DNA from: Gemmatimonadota bacterium
GTDB taxonomy: Bacteria > Gemmatimonadota > Gemmatimonadetes > Gemmatimonadales > Gemmatimonadaceae
Direction of reading: 5' to 3'
Assembly: GCA_947475795.1 (NCBI GenBank)
Contig: CANJOX010000175.1
Coordinates: 1 to 6,757 of the forward strand
DNA: 6,757 nt
Shown here piece by piece: positions 5,795-6,757 of the stretch; positions within the stretch are counted from its first letter, which is position 1; the number at the start of each line of letters is the position of its first letter. Made by a program: the position numbers and the translations under genes. The notes under the pieces were generated by a model. The model was not told the origin of the DNA. It did no database searches and saw only the letters and a program-made list of their open reading frames with translations.

Positions 5795-6757
5795 ATGCCG
5801 ACCACGCACGCGATCACCGACCCACGATACGCGCGACAGCTGGTGCTGCGGGGCTTCGGCCCCGCCGCCCAGACGTCGTTGCATGACGCTCGCGTGCTGG
5901 TCATCGGCGTCGGCGGTCTCGGGTCACCGGCGGCGAGTTACCTGGCGGCGGCCGGGGTGGGGACGATCACGCTGGTCGACACCGATGTCGTGGATCTCAC
6001 CAACTTGCACCGGCAGCTGCTGTACACGACGCCCGATGTGGGGCGCCCCAAGCTCGCGGTGGCGCGGGAGCGGTTGCAGGCGATCAATCCGCACGTGGTC
6101 GTGCAGACGCACGACACTCGGCTGACGGCCGCCAACGCCCGGGCGCTCGTGGACGGACACGATGTTGTGATCGACGCCACGGACAACTTCCCGGCCCGGT
6201 ATGCGTTAAACGAGGCCTGCCTCGCGCTGCGCGTTCCCTTCGTGTACGGCAGCGTCGCGCGTTTCGACGGGCAGGTGAGCGTGTTTGCGGGCGCCAACGG
6301 CTCCACTCTCGGTCCCTGCTATCGCTGCCTGTTCCCCGTGATGCCGGAGCCGGGCACCGTCCCCACGTGCGCCGAGGAGGGCGTTCTTGGTGTGGTCCCC
6401 GGTATCATCGGGTTGCTGCAGGCCACGGAAGCGATCAAGCTGATCGCCGGTATTGGCACCCCCTTGGTCGGCCAGTTGCTGCTGGTTGATTTGCTCTCGC
6501 ACGATCATCAGCGCATTACCGTCGCCCGCCGCCTTGACTGTCCCGCGTGCGGCGATGCTCCCCTTTTGACTCCATCTCCCATGTCGATCCAGCATCTCAG
6601 TGCCGTCGAAGTTGCCGCCCTGCTGGCGGGTGCCGATGCCCCGATCATCATCGATGTCCGCGAGCCGTGGGAGTACGATATCGCGCACCTGCCGGTGAGC
6701 ACGTCGATCCCGCTCAACACGCTGCCGACGCGCGCGCCGGAGCTCGATCCCGCGCAC
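5795..6757 (+). CDS. MoeB/ThiF-type adenylyltransferase fused to a rhodanese domain (3' end outside window)
   Basis: 321 residues are visible with no stop; the protein runs off the window. Residues 1-255 form an E1-like adenylating enzyme: GVGGLG nucleotide loop (38-43), Asp62, Asn70, Arg73-Gln74, Lys86 and Asp130 in DATDN, at the same numbers as E. coli MoeB for Asp62, Arg73, Lys86 and Asp130. Two CxxC pairs (Cys175/178 and Cys249/252) form the structural zinc site, and Cys192 in PTCAEEG is the conserved cysteine. A short linker leads into a rhodanese domain starting near 265, with IIIDVREPWEYDIAHLP (284-300); its active cysteine lies beyond the edge. This is the MoeZ/MOCS3/Uba4 arrangement, which activates the C-terminus of a small ubiquitin-like sulfur carrier and loads it with sulfur for molybdopterin, thiamine, cysteine or tRNA thiolation. 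Which carrier is used cannot be seen. The gene starts 8 nt after the peptidase stop without a clear ribosome site. Confidence 0.92.
   Translation, partial: MPTTHAITDPRYARQLVLRGFGPAAQTSLHDARVLVIGVGGLGSPAASYLAAAGVGTITLVDTDVVDLTNLHRQLLYTTPDVGRPKLAVARERLQAINPHVVVQTHDTRLTAANARALVDGHDVVIDATDNFPARYALNEACLALRVPFVYGSVARFDGQVSVFAGANGSTLGPCYRCLFPVMPEPGTVPTCAEEGVLGVVPGIIGLLQATEAIKLIAGIGTPLVGQLLLVDLLSHDHQRITVARRLDCPACGDAPLLTPSPMSIQHLSAVEVAALLAGADAPIIIDVREPWEYDIAHLPVSTSIPLNTLPTRAPELDPAH

Noticed and set aside
6581..6757. A separate rhodanese gene starting at the internal ATG 6581
   Set aside because: The frame is uninterrupted from the MoeB-like part and no stop or ribosome site separates the two; a fusion protein of known type is the simpler reading.

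Overview
The window is a GC-rich bacterial chromosome segment in which every gene reads on the + strand. High GC content, long shadow reading frames, Ala-rich signal peptides ending in AAQ-type cleavage sites, and a secreted PafA-like phosphatase beside a PSMA-like M28 peptidase suggest a Gemmatimonadota-type organism. That placement is inferred from style and gene content; no marker gene proves it.

Layout. (1) 1-391: the C-terminal third of an ArgD-type class III aminotransferase, cut by the window start. (2) 398-1054: a PaiB/FMN_bind_2 family protein, 6 nt behind the aminotransferase and probably co-transcribed. (3) 1055-1354: a 300-nt gap with no convincing gene but several inverted repeats, including a long imperfect hairpin and a PhoB-box-like direct repeat. 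(4) 1355-2965: an exported PafA-like alkaline phosphatase with its catalytic residues recognisable. (5) 2978-3565: a protein with a divergent Smr-like domain, 12 nt downstream. (6) 3645-5786: an exported M28 carboxypeptidase of the glutamate carboxypeptidase II (PSMA) architecture, with PA, M28 and TfR-dimer domains. (7) 5795 to the window end: a MoeB/ThiF E1-like adenylyltransferase fused to a rhodanese domain, cut by the window end.

How they fit together. The phosphatase and the peptidase are both predicted to be exported and would release phosphate and amino acids from organic matter outside the cytoplasm. The ArgD fragment (arginine or lysine biosynthesis) and the MoeB-rhodanese protein (sulfur activation for cofactors or tRNA) are cytoplasmic housekeeping functions. 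Spacings of 6, 12, 79 and 8 nt suggest short operons, with the one real regulatory gap in front of the phosphatase. I see no mobile element, CRISPR array, tRNA or rRNA, and no clear new multi-gene system. The most unusual part is the structured gap at 1055-1354.
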